Shown piece after piece: positions 59,332 to 64,000 of a DNA stretch of 64,000 bases. A program made the translations under genes and the position numbers. Position 1 is the stretch's first letter. Every line of letters begins with the position of its first letter. The notes beneath the pieces were generated by a model. The model had not been told where the DNA came from. It ran no database searches and saw nothing but the letters and a program-made list of their open reading frames with translations. This DNA comes from Amanita rubescens (lineage: Eukaryota > Basidiomycota > Agaricomycetes > Agaricales > Amanitaceae): NCBI GenBank assembly GCA_015039365.1, contig WION01000016.1:124001-188000 (forward strand), given 5' to 3'.

Positions 59332-62300
59332 TTATCTACTTTGGCGCGATGTCAACTGGTGACTGTATAGCTTTAAGAGCATCTCCATAATCTCCTCAAG
59401 GGGGGCTGTTGCGTACTCGTGGACGTACTGTGGAAGTGATTCTTCAAGGTTGAAACCGGACTTCTTCATGAAAAAGGGATGCATCACGTCAGGTGTCGCT
59501 TCGCCCAGTTGTCGCAATTTTAGGCGCTCAATTCGTCGAGAGCGAGATTCATATGTTATATCAGCTTGGCCACCTTCTTTGCTGGCAATGCCAGGCGAGA
59601 TAATCGCGGAGGAATCGGGAACGCTAAACGAGGGTTTCTCCACAATGGGCAGGGCGGGCAGCGCTGTTGGACTTGTGGGCACGAGCAGCTCCTTCGGATC
59701 GGTAGGCCGCTTTGTAGGTGCTTTCGGCGAGATAAGTCCAGCCTTCGCGGAAGGTTGTCGATCTGCTGTGGCCCGTACTTGTTCCATTTCCCGCGTCAGG
59801 GTCTTACGAAGGACGGTGAGCCAGGAATAGAGAGAAACGTTGAGAGTAATGAAGATATCCTCTGGTTCCTGTTTACTTCCTTTCCGGCGGATAAACTCGC
59901 TATTAAAGTCGTACACGAGGTGTTTGGATTGTCCCGACATTGCTTCATTGCTCATCATGCGCATCCTCATTGCGGGCAAACCTACTATGGTCGCCTCTGC
60001 CGCACCGTTCAGTAGAACCTTTAACCATTCATGGCATGGTAATGTTGGGTCGCCAGATGCGGCTCTGTGTGAGAGTTGGACATATCTTGATATTCCCAAG
60101 GAAGAAAATGATAGGTGAAGATCTCGTTCAGCAGGGGAATCCACAGAGTCCACCAAACGATTCAGGCGCGCACGAACAGTTTCTCCAATGAAACTAGCAA
60201 GCTCCATATCCTCCAAAGTCCTTGGAAATACGACCAATTGTAGGCGATTCAAACGGAAGCTCATGTGCTGCCGTATAAGATACGTAAACGTGCTTTCTGC
60301 TTGTTTCAGACGAGTTTTGGCTGATTCGAGCATCGCTTCTGCGACAGCGGAGAGAGGATTGTCAACTTTCGGTGTCCGTGTGGTATTAAATGCCTTGGAT
60401 TCCCGGCTTGCACCTTCTCGCTGTACATTCAAGTTGGCCTCGAATCTATGCGCATACATCATCAACTTGGGTATGGTACCGATGGTAACAATGGCGAGTA
60501 TTTCAGGACTTGCGACGGTAAATGCCAATTGGAGTGGTTGCTCGCCAGCTTGAGCATTCGAAGGCAATGTGGACCAATCGTCATAGATTTCGATCTCAAT
60601 GGGCTCAGCGCTTGAATAGTTATCAGCATCACCGCGTAGAAAATACATAGTGTGCGTACCGATATCGCAAGAGCTTTTGATGTTCAGAATCGAGGTCCAC
60701 ACTTACTGGCCCACTAGTCATCCGAAGGTCTAGCATACGGCCTTGGCCCGCAGAAAATTCATCCATTCTTCGTGATGTCCTAAAGATACAGTCCTGAACG
60801 CGGATGCAGCCTGCCATGTTTCCCTTTGCATTAATATCCAGAGCCCCAACAAATATTGATAATTCATAGAGTGATTCTGACAACTTTGTGCGTAAAATAG
60901 CATCGGAGAGGTCCAGGGTTACCGTGGAGATTGATTGCCCAAGGTCAACATTTGCCTTGATTCGCCTGACTCGGATAAGTATGCTTGTTGTCAGGCGTGG
61001 CGCTGAGGGCCTGCCACCAGACATGGTTGTTGTCTTTGTTGATCTACTGGACGCCGTTAATTGCGTGTTCAGCACCGGAATATTGTCCAGCCACACGGCT
61101 TTGAAGCATAATACATCTTGCAAGCGCGAAAATCGTACACCACCCAAGAATTCTGTGTCTAGCACCACCGATAGAGAGCTGATGGAATGAGAGGGGTGAA
61201 GACTTCCGAACGTCACAGAGAATGAAAGATTACGTGCGTCCAGCCTAACGCAATCTTCACTAAGGAAGCCATGTTTTAAGCCTGCGGTCAATCCACCAAC
61301 TACCCCTGTGAATGTCACTTTTTGTGTTGCAGGGATAACATTGATCATGAATCCTCCGCTCTCCCAATGAAGACCAGCCATGACGTTGACGTCTGGTAGG
61401 CATGTAAGTTCTAGCCTTGATCGGTCAATCCGGAGACTGAAACTGATCCTTAAGCCGAGATTTACGGACAGAGCGGATGGAGTTGAAGGCGTTACGGGCA
61501 CTTTCAACGTTGTGTGATGCGAATGTGAGGGCTGCTTGTGACTGGCTTCCCGTAGTCTATCTTCGATTGACTTGACTGCCTCAGTCAAAAAGTGAAGTAG
61601 AGTGGGCCTCAGCGTATTCTCGCTGGAATGGACGGTACTTTTAAATATCAGAGTAGGGGGCTCAGGCCGGGTAGCATTTATGGTCTTTTGCGATGACGTT
61701 GTTAGGTACTTTGCCCAGACCGAGACTTCAGGTAAGTTGAATATCTCAACCCCAAGTCGCAGCAATTGATCATCAGACACATCCTTGGGCATAGATCCGG
61801 ACAAAAAAGATTTGGTCATATTGAATGCCTGTCCGCTAAACAGCCGAATCTTCCCGCTGGAAAACTTGAGTGAAGCAAAAATACCGGATGTCGACGACAT
61901 GCTTTCGTGCATCCCAAGCAAAGGAGACTGGGCAGGTGACCACTGCGAATGCGGAACGGTTGCAGATAATCGCTCAACGGTTTCTCGTCCCTGGCGGTAC
62001 ACGTCGATTGCCGAGAAGACGTAATCAGGAATGGTAGAATCAATGTCAAGGATGAAGCCGCTGACTACGGCCCCCATCCATATTCGTCTTGTAGTAAGGA
62101 GTTGCAAAGACTGAAGATATGCTTTCATCTCTGGATACAGTAAGCGGTTCCGAGTCTGATGGTTATCTCCTAAGAAATCGCTGGGGACAGATTGTCTGAA
62201 GCTGAACATGACTCAGCCTACTGCCCCACAGTATATGATCATCGGACTTACCGAGGCACGAATTGGAATGAGAGTTGTGTTATTGCTGCCTGACCGGTTT

Positions 62301-64000
62301 CACCGCGGTGCGTGCCAAATTCTACTTTGGCTATGGAAAATAAGAATGCTCTAACCGCTGGTGTCTCTTGTGTTCTTTTCTCGGGTAGCTGTAGTCCAGG
62401 ATTGTATGTCAAAGGGAAAGCCACGCCGACGTTTTGGACAGTGATATCGACGACATAAGTATCCAGCCAAGAAGCCGTTTTGTCCAAACTGGAATCTTTG
62501 ACACGGACTTCAAAAGTTCTCAAAATCTTCCGCGCCTTCTCTTTGAAAGCTGCTAGTTCCAACGAGCGTTGTTCTTTCCGGCTAAGAACTTCAACCTAAT
62601 GACAACAAAATCAGGGATCTCATATTTAATAACTGCGAATAGCCACTTACGCGTAGTTCTTCGATAAAATCATTCATCTCGCTAATCGAACTTGCTTGCA
62701 TGACAGCATGTATTTTCGTAACTGTGATTCGTAAATTCTTTTCGACGTCTACAGACGCTTGTACGCTCTGACTCTCTGCCTTGACCATGATATCAATAAT
62801 AACGAAGGCACTCCTGTGTCGTCGGCTGAAACCCGATCCACGCTGCTCGGCGTTGCGTGGGGCCAACGACAATGCCAAGTTCGACAAAGTCAAATTCCAT
62901 GCATTGCCTGCAGCACTGTCGAGGCCACTGCCGATATCCTGGCATTCGAGATATAAAGTAGAGGTCATGCCTTCCAAGCCGATGCGGAAGCCTTTCATTT
63001 TCAGGTGACCTCCATATTTCAGCCGGACTTCCTGTTGCACAGAGGCCTTCCTGGACATTGCGCGCTTCGATTTAGCCTCTTGCATCAAAGACAGAAGGTC
63101 ATTAAAGTCTTGGCCAAACTTTTGTTGCACGACGAGAAGCTTGTCCCAATCGGTAGGCTTTATCTGGAGATCTATAAAGTCGACGAAGGCAAGCATGTGG
63201 ATCGATAAATTATCATAGTAACCTGAGATGGTGAATGGAGGAAGCGCCATTTTGATTTTGATTGAAGGTTTCGCCGAGATACCTAGCGCCATCGATGATA
63301 ATTGCAAGCCAAATGTATAGGCTGTACTCGGGCTTGTCGGGTTTGCAGACAAAATATAGCCAACAGTGTTATAGATGTTCAGTGATAACCATGTTCCATG
63401 CATGACTTGCAGAGAAACTCCCAAGTGATCCACCCTCCCATGAAATTGTACGACAGCAGGGCGCCGGTCAAGCATAGGAGATTGCGGAGCTTTACTTGTC
63501 TTTTTCATCTCGGATAGAAGGGACTTGACTGTGCTCTCGAGGCCGGGCAAGTAATCATCTCTCCATTCCTCGACAAAGCGGTATAGTCGAAGTGCACTGC
63601 GCGGGACGTTGAGCTGTAAATCACCAAATGAAGTAACAAGTCGGATCTTCATCCGTGACCTTGGTTCCTGCCGCGTCACTAAGCTCATGGTTCCGTTGGC
63701 AATCTCAAGTGCAGCGAGAATATCTTGACCATCAATGTGAGCTGTTTGCCGTGATCTAGCCCGAACATACGAGCTCCCCACAAAAAGGGCATTGTTAGTT
63801 GATTGATCCGCACGATCATGCGATCTTGACAAGCTGCTGGACGTGGCCTGCACACGGCCCATGCCTATTTCTAATATTAGGTTTTCTGCTGCAGCTTGAA
63901 TGTGAAGACGGTTCAAGGAAATAGTTGCCTCTACACCAATGAACCTTGGTTGCTTGGCAGGATTAACCGAAGAGCAAGGATTCGCAAGCTCCTTCTCTGC
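59332..64000 (-). CDS. CSF1: CSF1 bridge-like lipid-transfer protein, C-terminal part
   Basis: The gene runs in from the right edge on the minus strand, so only the C-terminal part (about 1,450 residues) is visible. Csf1 (BLTP1 family) is a very long groove protein moving lipids, used for phosphatidylethanolamine supply and cold growth. Recognisable parts are MKIRLVTSFGDLQLNVPRSA, LRLYRFVEEWRDDYLPGLE, PPFTISGYYDNLSIHML and the hallmark end QLGEATPDVMHPFFMKKSGF, then NLEESLPQYVHEYATAPLEE and IMEMLLKLYSHQL. Three long exons are separated by short introns near 60703-60710, 62210-62250 and 62563-62650. The frame is open to base 64000. The protein is rich in beta-strand-like alternating hydrophobic segments, as expected. 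Confidence 0.9.

Noticed and set aside
1..64000. tRNA, rRNA, transposon, CRISPR or prophage features
   Set aside because: I looked through the intergenic gaps and found none; nearly all sequence is accounted for by spliced genes.

Overview
This is a gene-dense stretch of a fungal nuclear genome, almost certainly a basidiomycete and probably an agaricomycete. The genes are cut by many short GT-AG introns (about 45-65 nt). Intergenic gaps are mostly 20-300 bp. The proteins are ordinary eukaryotic housekeeping families, plus typical mushroom-type Zn2Cys6 regulators. I saw no rRNA, tRNA, transposon, CRISPR array, plasmid or prophage feature.

Layout, left to right. 1-8 kb: the 3' part of a TM9SF/EMP70 protein (+), mitochondrial tyrosyl-tRNA synthetase (-), ribosomal protein uS12/S23 (+), a transglutaminase-like protein (+) and CDP-diacylglycerol synthase (-). 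8-16 kb: DNA topoisomerase I (-), complex I subunit NDUFB3 (+), threonine deaminase (-) and a PHD-finger protein (+). 16-27 kb: VPS8 (+), COG2 (-) and an OSTA/TMEM184 (DUF300) membrane protein (-). 27-32 kb: a hemerythrin-like protein (+), a PRKRIP1 homologue (+), a nucleoside hydrolase (-), arginine methyltransferase RMT2 (+) and TRAPP subunit BET5 (+). 32-48 kb: FUN30-type remodeller (-), mitochondrial-carrier-like protein (+), U2AF small subunit (+), ALG14 (-), APC/C subunit CDC23 (+), GLTSCR1-domain protein (+), CLC chloride transporter (+) and SmD3 (+). 48-64 kb: SDHAF4 (-), two tandem paralogous Zn2Cys6 transcription factors (+), NSA2 (-), YIP1 (+) and the C-terminal part of the giant lipid-transfer protein CSF1 (-, running off the right edge).

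The genes do not form one pathway. They are neighbours, and several recurring themes appear: membrane traffic (TM9SF, VPS8, COG2, BET5, YIP1, CSF1), pre-mRNA splicing (U2AF1, SmD3, PRKRIP1 homologue), ribosome and translation (S23, NSA2, MSY1), and chromatin (TOP1, PHD protein, FUN30, GLTSCR1). Many genes are in divergent pairs with very short shared promoters.

The most unusual observations are: (1) reading-frame breaks concentrated in VPS8 and RMT2, with single possible breaks in MSY1, ILV1 and BET5, while TOP1, CDS1 and most other neighbours read cleanly; (2) an NSA2 gene whose start codon is alone on its exon and is followed by a 6-nt microexon; (3) GC-AG introns, one of them in the U2AF small-subunit gene itself; (4) a tandem transcription-factor duplication in which one copy carries an in-frame stop that only a copy-specific intron would remove; (5) two divergent gene pairs whose ATGs can share the same CATG. 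Exon structures were derived by hand from splice signals and remembered family conservation; no alignments were run.
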